Below, in pieces: positions 50,339-61,423 of a stretch of DNA of 64,000 nucleotides. Made by a program: the position numbers and the translations under genes. How positions within the stretch are numbered: the stretch's first letter is position 1; each line of letters begins with the position of its first letter. Origin of the DNA: Sepiola atlantica (Eukaryota > Mollusca > Cephalopoda > Sepiida > Sepiolidae); NCBI GenBank assembly GCA_963556195.1, contig OY744519.1, positions 39,334,801 through 39,398,800 on the forward strand. The letters run 5' to 3'. The notes beneath the pieces are model-generated. The model was not told where the DNA came from. It worked only from the letters and a program-made list of their open reading frames with translations, and made no database searches.

Positions 50339-51064
50339 TTAATAAAAATATGTCCATTCATGGGGAATTTAAAGCTTAAACGTAGAGGTACTTAATAAAG
50401 ACTCTTGTATAATTAGTGCCAATGAATATGGATAACACTTAATGGAAATATGAAATGCTTGAATTTACCAACGGGAAGGTTTTCTCATATTATTGCTTCG
50501 AAAATCACATTAAAATATTCCAAATAAGATGTTTGGAATATTTATTAATTGATGTCTAATACATATTATAAAACTTTAACGAAGAACGAACTTTCTGAAT
50601 GTTCACGCCCTTTTATCATCTCTACTGCCATCCGTGGCAAGAAATAAACTAAAACAAAAATACCTCACATTATGCACCCTTCCCCATAGCAGCTTTGTTC
50701 TAATATTATTAATGATCGGCTTAGAGTAAAACACTATTATATATAGAAATATACAAACATATAAACATACCTACAATATCAAGTAGTTTATTTCAAAACT
50801 GTAGTGTATGTTTTACGTACCGGGGGTTCATCGATACCGACCTCTGCTCTAGTGGGTAGACAACGTGTTGTAATGGTCCACTAAAACGATCAGCCATTTA
50901 GACACATAAAAACTCGACGAGATATTAGGAAAAAGGTAAGCGGTGTTCGCTTCTATTGTAACTTTGTGAAATACTTTTGAAAAATGCTTACTAGAACGAT
51001 TTTTTAGTGTGTTTATGTTCATTTCATTTAAATGTATTTATTTAAGGATAACACGTTTAAAGAA
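50339..51064. other. No gene recognised
   Basis: AT-rich; nothing supported. Confidence 0.4.
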
Positions 51065-51086
51065 TGTATATATATATATATATATA

Positions 51087-51138
<52 letters not shown>
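51065..51138. repeat. (TA)n tract
   Basis: TA run with one CTA interruption. Confidence 0.95.
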
Positions 51139-51140
<2 letters not shown>

Positions 51141-51258
51141 TAAACGTGGGTTGTTATTCTATTGTTCACGGTACCGAATACTTCACGTCCTTAGGTGACC
51201 GTCTATTATAAATTGTACATTAAATGAATAGTCGTTTTAATGTTTTACACCCACATAC

Positions 51259-51261
<3 letters not shown>

Positions 51262-51335
<74 letters not shown>
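51262..51335. repeat. (TA)n(GT)n tract, 3' cap of the retrozyme-like pair
   Basis: TA run then GTGTGT directly before 51336, which is the 3' end of the minus-strand element. Confidence 0.95.
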
Positions 51336-51336
<1 letters not shown>

Positions 51337-51353
51337 TATTGTTTATATTTTTA

Positions 51354-51405
51354 TCTTTGGACGTATACGTTTCGTCTCTTTTCAATCAAGACTCATCAGC
51401 ATAGA
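51354..51405 (-). ncRNA. Hammerhead ribozyme, proximal copy
   Basis: Minus strand: stem I TCTATG pairs with CAAAGA (one A-A mismatch); core CTGATGA at 51393-51399; stem II GTCT/AGAC with an 11-nt loop; GAAA at 51370-51373; stem III is the loop-less palindrome ACGTATACGT (51361-51370); cleavage triplet GTC at 51360-51362. Every invariant core base is present. Confidence 0.82.
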
Positions 51406-51699
51406 AGTACGACTATTCACCACCGGTCACACGATTCGAAACCCTGGACTACAAGTATTTTTCAACCTACAGTCCAACGTCGCTAACCGAAAGGCCAGTT
51501 CTGAACAGCTTATAAACAATGATACTTTTAACACATTAACGGCGGCGAAAGCGTACAGGCATTCAAACTTCTAGAAGTGAAGGAACGATGCATGAAGCAA
51601 GTGACGCTACGCTGTGTTACTACTACCATTTTACAGTGCTCTACTTTTTTTTAACGAGGAGCTTCAAATATAAATATTTGTTATTGTTTATATTTTTTA

Positions 51700-51751
51700 T
51701 CTATGGACGTATACGTTTCGTCTCTTTTCGATCAATACTCATCAGCATAGA
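51700..51751 (-). ncRNA. Hammerhead ribozyme, distal copy
   Basis: Minus strand: stem I TCTATG/CATAGA is perfectly paired (6 bp); core CTGATGA at 51739-51745; GAAA at 51716-51719; stem III ACGTATACGT; GTC at 51706-51708. Stem II has one A-G mismatch (GTAT/AGAC). It complements the proximal copy, which has a perfect stem II and one mismatch in stem I. Confidence 0.82.
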
Positions 51752-51835
51752 AGTACGACTATTCACCACCGGTCACACGATTCGAAACCCTGGACTACAA
51801 GTATTTTTCAACCTACAGTCCAACGTCGCTAACCG

Positions 51836-54054
<2,219 letters not shown>

Positions 54055-54057
54055 ATT

Positions 54058-54152
54058 ATTTCCCTTTAGCGCAACGGTAAGCGACGTAGTATTTTTGTCT
54101 TTGGCCCGACTGGTTTATAGTTCGATCCCAACCAACCGCTAAGATTTTTTTT
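54058..54152 (+). mobile_element. tRNA-derived sequence (SINE head or tRNA pseudogene)
   Basis: TTAGCGCAACGGTAAGCG at 54066 is a good D-arm/A box, and AGTTCGATCCC at 54119-54129 a good B box, 50 bp apart. A run of nine T at about 54145 could stop pol III. The anticodon stem does not pair and the acceptor arms do not match, so it is not a functional tRNA gene. Confidence 0.55.
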
Positions 54153-54535
54153 TCTACATTTCGAGCGGAAGGGGAAGAAATAATACATTTTTTTTAATCA
54201 CCTGGTCAAAAAGTACTTTTTTGTGTTGCTTAAAACTTTAAACTATTTTTTGTTTTTTATTTTGGCGTTTTTAGGATATGTCTATTATTTTTTGTTGTTG
54301 TTGTTGTTTTTGAACGGACGTTAAGCAATGTTTTTTTTTTCAATGATAGTTTGAACAAAGTATTTATTTTTTATTTGCACCACTTGGACAATAAGCAATG
54401 TTTGTTTTGTTTTGAAACACCGAGATCGTGATCAAAAGAAAGAGAGAGTGTGTGTTCGTAAGAGAGGAAGGGGGGGGGGGTTGAGAAAGAGTGAAAACGC
54501 AATAAAAACAATTAAGTAAATCGCAAAAAGTAAAC

Positions 54536-55045
54536 TTACTAACAAATAGAAGGTGCTTTGTTACATTAGGACCCGCGCTAACTTTGATCCCGTCGTTAGG
54601 GTTAGGGTCAGTGAGGGGTTAGGGTTAGCTATAAAGTTCAGGGTCATTGGGGGTTAGGGTTAAAGTTAGGGTCAGGGCCAAAGTTAGCCCAGGTCCCAAT
54701 GTAACAAACTACCAAATAGAGACGTAAAAAATAAAACAATGACAATGATATTGTATAGTTAACATCTGAGAAGTTAAGTTTCTTATTTTGTGTCACGATC
54801 TGACACTCCCATTTAATAAGATTTAGTATTTACTTTTTCCCCTGACAACGGGGGAGGGGAGTCGCGACCGATAGTGATTGCTGAAGAGACAGCTTTTACC
54901 CCGACAACCGAGTAATATAATAAATATATATACTTCCATCCCGTCACGCAAAATTTTGGTGAGTAAGATATGTGCATATTTCTAGCCACCGGATAATATT
55001 ATTAACAGTAAATTATACAGATTGATGTAGAAAACACTGTGGAAT
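54536..55045 (+). repeat. Direct repeat L, copy 1
   Basis: Shares AACAAATAGA.GGTGCTTTGTT, ACCAAATAGAGACGTAAAAA and GATATTGTATAGTTAACATC with 55452-55570 (offset about 916 bp). Shares CACGATCTGACACTCC, TCTAGCCACCGGATAATAT and CAGATTGATGTAGAAAACAC with 56108-56330. Confidence 0.88.
54552..54713. mobile_element. MITE J copy 3, about 162 bp, TTAGGG-rich interior
   Basis: Left GGTGCTTTGTTACATTAGGA, then CCCGCGCTAACTTTG; right mirror CAAAGTTAGCCCAGGTCC and AATGTAACAAACTACC. The terminal inverted repeats are about 35 bp with few mismatches. The interior is built of GTTAGGG/GGTTAGGGTTAG-like units. The corresponding position in repeat L copy 2 (55470-55498) has only the fused ends. Confidence 0.82.
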
Positions 55046-55451
55046 TCCTTTTTTTTTTCATTGAAACACAGAGAGCGCGTAAGAAAGAAAGAGAAAGTTT
55101 GTGTTCGTAAGAGAGAGATAGAGGGAGAAGATAGAGAAAGAGAGAATAAACGTAATTGAAAAGTGAAAACGCAATAAAAACAAATAAATAAATCGCAAAA
55201 AGTAAAAAAAAAATTAACAAAAACGAAAGTAAGGAAAGTCGTGATTCAAAGCAAAATAAAAAAGAAAATCTAATCGAAAAAAAAAGTAACAAGTATAATT
55301 TCGTTTTCTTTCGGAAGCCTACCAGTTTTTACGGTATATCAACCCTTTTTAGTAGAGTGTCCATCGTACACGCGTTATTTGAATGCAAATTATTAATTTT
55401 TTTAAAATATTTCACTCTTATCCGGGGGGTGCTCATAATAAAACAAGCGTA
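55046..55451. other. Purine-rich low-complexity stretch, no gene
   Basis: GAGAGA and AAATAAA-type runs. The hydrophobic minus-strand frame 55002-55292 is the reverse of these runs. Confidence 0.6.
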
Positions 55452-55570
55452 ACTTACTAACAAATAGATGGTGCTTTGTTAGATGTAACAAAGTACCAAA
55501 TAGAGACGTAAAAATAAGACAATGGCAATGATATTGTATAGTTAACATCTAAGAAATTAATTTTTTTTAT
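55452..55570 (+). repeat. Direct repeat L, copy 2, with collapsed MITE J site
   Basis: Matches copy 1 on both sides of the MITE but reads TTTGTTA, GA, TGTAACAAA (55475-55492) where copy 1 has the whole MITE. Both terminal repeat tips are therefore present and the interior absent. Confidence 0.85.
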
Positions 55571-55827
55571 TTCAAATATTTATTTAGTTATATTGTCAAA
55601 TTCGTCAAACAAAAATGGCGTCCGCTTATTTTAGGTGAGGTGGTCGCTAATTTCAGACTTTATAAAAGGCTAAATTGTCCGATTACAGTAGAGGATCTCT
55701 TTACATTAGCGGCTAACCCGAGATGTAGGGGAAGGCGCCACTCTTTTCCCAGGACTGCTTCATTGTCCTTGATCCTGACCTTATAATACTGAGAGTTTCA
55801 GCAATGTTTGTTTTAGTCTTTACTATG

Positions 55828-55895
55828 ACTCAACCGAGGATAGAACTCTGGTATCCCGTTTCATTAGCGGAAACGCTTACCAAATGGGCCGGTTT
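55828..55895 (-). mobile_element. tRNA-derived sequence, minus strand
   Basis: The minus strand shows a D-arm-like CATTTGGTAAGCG, a perfect anticodon-type stem GTTTC/GAAAC around the loop CGCTAAT (55859-55875), and a T arm CAGAG-TTCTATC-CTCGG (about 55834-55850). Position 33 of the loop is G rather than the near-universal T and the acceptor does not pair, so this is a tRNA pseudogene or SINE head. Confidence 0.5.
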
Positions 55896-55940
55896 CAGGC
55901 AAACGGTATTTATTTATTTATTTTATTTTTTAATATTTAA

Positions 55941-56035
55941 AATTTCTTCTTCTTCTTCTTCTTCTTCTTCTTCTTCTTCTTCGTCTTCTTCTTCTTCGTC
56001 TTCTTCTTATTATTATTATTATTGTTATTATTATT
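55941..56035. repeat. (TTC)n(TTA)n microsatellite
   Basis: TTC/TCG units then TTA units; gives poly-Ser and poly-Tyr frames that are not genes. Confidence 0.97.
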
Positions 56036-56107
56036 TATATGGAAATATTAGTTATTTAAAATAACAAGCAATTTGAACGCCATTAATACGATAGAGTGTG
56101 TGTTATT

Positions 56108-56330
56108 TATTTTGTGTGTCACGATCTGACACTCCTATTTAAGAAGATTTAGTGAAGAGACAGCTTTTGCCCCGGCAACCGAGTAATATAAATTAATATA
56201 TATACTTCCATTCCGTCACGCAAAATTTTTGTGAGTAAAATATGTGCATATTTCTAGCCACCGGATAATATTATTAACAGTAAATTATACAGATTGATGT
56301 AGAAAACACTGTGGAATTTCCACAGGGTCC
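56108..56330 (+). repeat. Direct repeat L, copy 3 (3' part)
   Basis: Matches 54778-55045 in order with a deletion of the ACAACGGGGGAGGGGAGTCG region; ends CACAGGGTCCCGCTAGTATT. Confidence 0.88.
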
Positions 56331-56439
56331 CGCTAGTATTCTATTAATACATATACACAGAATAAATAAAGATACTTACACATAAATAAATAAACTAGTT
56401 GTATATCATTCTTATCTCTTCTCACACTTATATATATAT

Positions 56440-56872
56440 AAGTAGTCTTAAGGGTAGTATATTATTATTATTTTGATTATTATTATTATTATTTATTTAT
56501 ATATAAGTAACATTTTAAGCTGAATTATTTCGACACTTGATTGGGGAAATGGTAGTTTGATATGTACCATTGGAGAGCCATGCATATAACTGTCCTGTTT
56601 TTAAATCTCCGAAACAGTTACATGGTAAACAGCTGATGATCCCCGTGTTAATATTAGATGCTTACGTTAAGGTCTCCTGTATTTGTTTCACTGTTAGATA
56701 CTTAATCCCCCTTTTTATTTTATGTACTTACTATTATATATTTTATTTATTTATGAATTTTCCAACGAATGTAAAGTCTGCACTATTTTGGATTTAGTTA
56801 GTTTCTGTGGGAATTTAAACTGTATTTTCCTTTTTATTTGCGTTTTTGTTTAAAATAACTCAAAGCTTCTTT

Positions 56873-56876
<4 letters not shown>
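56440..56876 (-). mobile_element. Family G repeat, copy 3
   Basis: Reverse complement of 41940-42610: ATTATTTCGACACTTGATTG, CCATTGGAGAGCCATGCATA, CGAAACAGTTACATGGTAAA, CAGCTGATGATCCCCGTG, then a long AT-rich end that runs into (TA)n at 56877. Confidence 0.82.

Positions 56877-56924
<48 letters not shown>
56877..56924. repeat. (TA)n tract
   Basis: Pure TA run at the edge of family G copy 3. Confidence 0.95.
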
Positions 56925-56925
<1 letters not shown>

Positions 56926-57785
56926 AATATTCATACACTTTTTAAGCTCATAATTCTGCGAATGATATCTGGTTGATTAATAATATATTAATATTTAAAC
57001 AAATGAACATAAATAAGTGCATTAACACAAAGATTAAGAAACTAATTAACATGATGTCCTTTTATTTTTTTTTACTTATATTCACATATTGCATATACAT
57101 AACTTATATGATCATGTATATTTTAATAATTATCTATCAATTAATAATACACAAATAATGAATTAAACAAGTATAAATTAAGACATGCACACATAAATAA
57201 ATAAACAACTTGTATTATTTTCAACTCTCGTTTACACATATTTCCACATATTGCAAAAATGTATTGATTAATTAATGCGACACAAAAAGTAATCAAATAC
57301 ATATGAATAAATAATACATTCAAACTTGAATAATAAAACTAATAGGTATGATGTCCTCCCTCCTGTAACACTATGCCACAACGTTTCGTTTTTAATCAGA
57401 ATTTGAGTTTCAAAATAATAAAAATATCCACACTTTTGCAATCATATAAACATATAATTGTTGTTTTCTTTTTCTTTGTTCTTTCCCTTTTAATTGGAAG
57501 CATGACAATAAGTTCAAACCTCTACCCCCTCCCTCATATATCCTATCACCCACGCTCGGTGTTGACACATTTTTAACATAACCATGTTTCCAAAGTTAAA
57601 CATGCATATGGGAATTAATAACTTCAAACTATCACCCCATTTCCTCTTTTTCCCCTGGAACTCTATAGACTGCTTCTGATAACCGATTAACCTTAATCGC
57701 CGTTGTTCAGTGTTTGCCTTTCTCATCAACAGCCATGTCGAAACTCGGACAATTTAGGCAAATGATAAATAATTACTGTATGATG
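56925..57785. other. No gene recognised
   Basis: AT-rich; nothing supported. Confidence 0.4.
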
Positions 57786-57789
57786 TGTA

Positions 57790-57919
57790 CTGTATTTTTC
57801 TTTATTCTGAGAATGTCTACATTAAAGTCGAAACGTTGATGAAGACATAAATATTATATTTTTGGCTTTCTCTTCTAATCTTCCATAACGTTGGATCATT
57901 TTATCTCGATGTTATTATC

Positions 57920-57922
<3 letters not shown>
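57790..57922 (+). mobile_element. Family A repeat, copy 3
   Basis: CTGAGAATGTCTACATTAAA, GTCGAAACGTTGATGAAGAC and ATGATCC-equivalent ACGTTGGATCATTTTATC match families at 17101 and 42836 in the opposite orientation. The hammerhead-like core is broken (CTGAGAA). The right end enters (TA)n at 57924. Confidence 0.5.

Positions 57923-57923
<1 letters not shown>

Positions 57924-57993
<70 letters not shown>
57924..57993. repeat. (TA)n tract
   Basis: TA run with one CA. Confidence 0.95.
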
Positions 57994-57996
<3 letters not shown>

Positions 57997-58367
57997 AGAT
58001 TTATGTACTTTGCTTGAGGCATTGTTTATTAGTATATAGAAATGTGATATTTAGAAGACAATACAATGCAGAGGTGTGACGGATAGACACAAGTTGGAGA
58101 ATATAAGACATATAATTGTGGAACAAATTAAGTTGTTTCACCCTTTATACAATGTATACATACACATATATATATTTTTTCATTTATTTTTTTCCCACAA
58201 ATACACATATATCTGTTTATCTACACAATGTTACAATGTTATGTAATACCTTTATCAAGATGGTCTGGTGGAAACTCCGTATTATATAATATTTTTATTG
58301 GTTTAAATTTGGATTAAAATTTAAAATTTAACGATATATCGAATGGATTTTTTGACAATGTTCAGCT

Positions 58368-58368
<1 letters not shown>
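57994..58368. other. No gene recognised
   Basis: AT-rich; nothing supported. Confidence 0.4.
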
Positions 58369-58441
<73 letters not shown>

Positions 58442-58540
58442 GTAAGGTACAGGATGAGTCATGAAATTATATATATATACATGTATATATACATCTATAT
58501 ATAAATATATAAATGTATACATGTATATAAAAATATATAA

Positions 58541-58574
<34 letters not shown>

Positions 58575-58575
58575 T
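58369..58575. repeat. (TA)n tracts, left cap of the PLE
   Basis: TA run at 58369-58438, then mixed TATATACA/TA runs to 58575, ending at the PLE terminal repeat. Confidence 0.95.
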
Positions 58576-58735
58576 AAGGCAAGGAATATAGACGACTGTG
58601 ATACATATTTTTGTGGAGGGGGTGAATGAAATTGAAAAGTGTAAAAACGAGATGTAAAAAAAGAACAAATACATGCATATCTTAAGCCGGCTTTCGTCCA
58701 CACTCATCAGAGAAAGTACGTCGGAATAATTCAAG
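58576..58735 (-). mobile_element. PLE terminal repeat (pLTR), 3' copy with hammerhead
   Basis: TTAAGGCAAGGAATATAGAC, GTGTAAAAACGAGATGTAA and AAGCCGGCTTTCGTCCACAC are mirrored at 59985-60118, so the element has inverted terminal repeats of about 135-160 bp. The minus strand carries the ribozyme core. Confidence 0.85.
58684..58720 (-). ncRNA. Hammerhead ribozyme motif, PLE left repeat
   Basis: Minus strand CTGATGAG (58703-58710), a 2-bp stem II with GTGG loop (GT-GTGG-AC), GAAA, then palindromic GCCGGC and TT. Core intact. Stem I pairs poorly (TCT against AAG/AGA depending on register), so activity is uncertain. Confidence 0.62.
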
Positions 58736-58869
58736 CATTACAACTAAACACTAAAAAAGTAGAATGAAAACCAGTGACACGGGTAGGAAAAGAAAAAAAT
58801 GGGGGGAGGGCCACAAGTTTATCACATTGAGTCCTAGAATCAACTCTTTTTGTTTACAAAGAGAGGGTT

Positions 58870-59985
58870 TAAATGACTTTATATATATAGTTCCAGGACT
58901 TTAAGGTGGAATGACGAATGCGATCTACTTATGACGGAAAACCAGTCACTAGTGTAAGCCGACACACAGTCGGCGCTATTAAACAGATGGTTATCAATAG
59001 CAGTCCTGGATGTGTTGACTAAATTGTTTAAATTATTTAGACGGCTCATGCGTATCGCAGTGTGGATATCAAACCTTTACACTGTTCTACCCACGTATAC
59101 GGCATCGCACCGACATTTAAATTGATTAATAATATTACTGGTATGTTTGGGTGTGAGAGCATCTTTATGAATGTATTTTAACAAAGGTCGAGCAGAAAAA
59201 AACAATTCTAGGGTTAGATGCCTGATAACACTGACACATAGCCACAGAAATTTGGTTAGCAAATGTTATGCTAGTATTACATAACCAAGGTAATCTGACG
59301 TACGCCGGACATTTTGGAGGACCAAAATGTTTAGGCTCATAAAAGTGGTATGTCTGGGTAACGATATTAGAATTAACTATATCGAGAGGGTAACCATTTT
59401 CAACGAGTACCTTTTTGATAAATTTAATTTCCGAATCAATCAGGGATTCAGAGAACATCTTTATAGCACGATGTACCAAACATTTAATGAGATTCATTTT
59501 TCTTTGTTTGGGACAAAAAGAGTCTCAGTGACAATATAAACCAGTAAATGTATGTTTGCGGTTAACAGATGTAAGAAACAATGAATCAGATTTGTGCACT
59601 AGTACATCCAGGAAAGGTAGAGTGGAATTGTGTTCCCTCTCACAGGTGAACTGTAAAGCAGGGTGTAATTGATTGAGTGCATTAAGGAATAATATGGAAT
59701 CCGACTCATTGTTAAATACGTAAAATGTTTCGTCAACGTATCGAAAGTAAGTAAGTGGTGTATTGATACGAGCCAAAAGATTCTGCTTGTGAAAATCTAC
59801 GAAGATATTGGCCAAGTCAGGACAAAGGGGTGACCTCATAGAAATGCCGTCGATTTGCTGATACATGACAATATCAAACTGAATTCAACAGACATAGTAG
59901 CAAACCGCATCAGTTCTACGAAGACCTCCTCAGAGATAGTGGGGCAAGCTTAGAAACCACGATATAGTACATCAGCAATGTCACA
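58870..59985 (-). pseudogene. Penelope-like element: RT 3' part plus GIY-YIG endonuclease, 5'-truncated
   Basis: Read from 59985 down. Before the first open block: ADVLYRG, then FVELMRFATMSVEFSFDIVM. Then YQQIDGISMRSPLCPDLANI and FRYVDETFYVF, where the RT catalytic motif YVDD is YVDE. Then TCEREHNSTLPFLDVLVH and SVNRKHTFTGLY. After a frameshift: NLIKCLVHRAIKMFSES, KKVLVENGYPLDIVNSN. After another: INQFKCRCDAVYVGRTV, stop, RFDIHTAIRMS...NTSRTAIDNHLFNSADC and SHSSFHLKVLEL, the GIY-YIG domain that marks Penelope-type PLEs (the GIY-like and YVGRT motifs are visible). It has at least two frameshifts and one stop; the RT start is deleted where it meets the right terminal repeat. PLE 5' truncation with inverted repeats is a known arrangement. 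Confidence 0.88.
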
Positions 59986-60118
59986 CGCTGACTCTGATTA
60001 GTGTGGACGAAAACCGGCTTAGTATAGTTCTTTTTTTTTTCTCTCGTTTTTACACTTTTTAATTTCATTCCACTCCACTCAAAAATTGTCACAAACGTCT
60101 ATATTCCTTGCCTTAATA
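59985..60118 (+). mobile_element. PLE terminal repeat, inverted 5' copy
   Basis: Reverse complement of 58576-58735 with substitutions: GTGTGGACGAAAACCGGCTT, CTCGTTTTTACACTTTTTAA, TCTATATTCCTTGCCTTAA. It joins directly to the interior of the RT. Confidence 0.85.
59991..60030 (+). ncRNA. Hammerhead-like motif, PLE right repeat, inactivated
   Basis: Plus strand CTGATTA (59994-60000) in place of CTGATGA: the catalytic G8 is T. It continues GTGTGGAC, GAAA and ACCGGCTT. ACT/AGT can pair as stem I. Loss of G8 should abolish cleavage. Confidence 0.6.
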
Positions 60119-60138
60119 AAATTGTGTTCCACCAGAAA

Positions 60139-60139
60139 G

Positions 60140-60226
<87 letters not shown>
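60139..60226. repeat. (TA)n tract, right cap of the PLE
   Basis: Pure TA run 20 bp outside the right terminal repeat. Confidence 0.97.
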
Positions 60227-60230
<4 letters not shown>

Positions 60231-61339
60231 CATATCTTACAATCCCTATTCAAACAGAATGCTTGTGTTAGTTATTTGAGTTAGTCCAAACACTTGAAAA
60301 ATGGAATTTATATTAATAAGATGAGTCCATTAAAATGTATGACGGCAACGGATAGCAACTCGGGATATTTAATCTGTTAACACCAGACGCAAGCACAAAT
60401 GCGCACTGTCCATTCTTAAATAAAGAGAAACCAGTCACACATGCTCACAGACTAAGACATACATATACTTAACAGGCACACACATGTCACACAAATATTA
60501 AATAAAAATAACACATACACGCATTCTCCAAAACATATACACTTATGTAAATCTATTCACTTACGCATACATTAACGCACACGCATACACACTAATAGTA
60601 ATGCATACACAGGAAGTTCACGAATATTTTCGCGTTGTTAGTTTCCCGAAGCACAATTACATTACTTTTGTGTTATTAACAAAAACGGTATTCGAATGAT
60701 TCAGTCTGTCGCGACTTTATAACCTAGTTGGAACTCACGATCAGGAGCACACCAATGTTGCAAACATCAATTATGGTAGTATGGACACGGCGTAACTCGG
60801 AAACAGCAAGCCAAATAGTTAGTGGGCATCGTCATGTACGTCACCATCGCCACACCCTAGTTTATCTCAAGACTACGGCGTTGATATATTTAGAAATGTA
60901 CATCTTTTGTACAAGAGATCTACTACAGAACGAATAAAGTGTTTTTCTTTCTCAAGGACAATGATGGAATCTATTCATGATATCGAGTAATTACATAAAA
61001 TATAGTTGCCAGCATATTTCGTTTTCTACATGAACTAACATAGATATCTGGGAACCATTCCGCTATGCGTTCCACAGTGGCGTTTGTACAACCTACCTCT
61101 AATACTAAACGATGTCACACGCTGACCTTAACCCAACACATGTCTAGAATACAACTCTTAAAATAAGGTCAAGTGTGTGCGCGCACACTGTGCTTAACTT
61201 ACTGACTATATTTGTGAAAACACATTTTTCCATTAGTGGCATGGCTTTTCGATAAAAATAACGGAAATGTTATAAAAATACCAAACATATATTTAAATGA
61301 TAACCAACCGATGTGCTCAGATACGCCGCTTGTTGAGAT

Positions 61340-61340
<1 letters not shown>
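60227..61340. other. No gene recognised
   Basis: Contains a loose CACA/CATACA-rich stretch (60460-60620) and short frames such as 60728-60937 with no family resemblance. Confidence 0.45.

Positions 61341-61342
<2 letters not shown>

Positions 61343-61421
<79 letters not shown>
61343..61421. repeat. (TAA)n microsatellite
   Basis: Pure TAA run; its minus-strand frame is poly-Tyr. Confidence 0.97.

Positions 61422-61423
<2 letters not shown>

Larger units (their letters stand above)
51336..51835 (-). mobile_element. Tandem tRNA-head plus hammerhead element (retrozyme-like dimer)
   Basis: Two direct copies, 51336-51489 and 51681-51835, about 97% identical, with a period of 345-346 bp and a 191-bp linker. 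On the minus strand each copy has an A box TAGCGACGTTGG (11 of 12 to consensus; 51474-51485 and 51820-51831), then about 29 bp later a B-box-like GGTTTCGAATCG (about 51433-51444 and 51779-51790), then a hammerhead ribozyme. The predicted cleavage sites are 346 nt apart, within the size of animal retrozyme monomers. No protein is encoded. The 5' side of the distal copy abuts (TA)n at 51836 and the 3' side of the proximal copy abuts (TA)n/(GT)n. Known: animal retrozymes are short tandem elements with type I hammerheads, thought to use PLE enzymes. The tRNA-like head joined to it is my reading and should be tested. Confidence 0.8.

Noticed and set aside
54590..54680. TTAGGG-like units as interstitial telomere sequence
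   Set aside because: Units are irregular and confined to the interior of MITE J, with inverted termini in all copies.
56590..56640. CCGAAACAG...CTGATGA in family G as a hammerhead
   Set aside because: The motifs are in the opposite order and the sequence after CTGATGA does not pair with the sequence before GAAA.
58576..60118. Treating the PLE's inverted ends as DNA-transposon TIRs
   Set aside because: The coding relic is an RT plus GIY-YIG, and inverted terminal repeats with hammerheads are known for Penelope-like elements.
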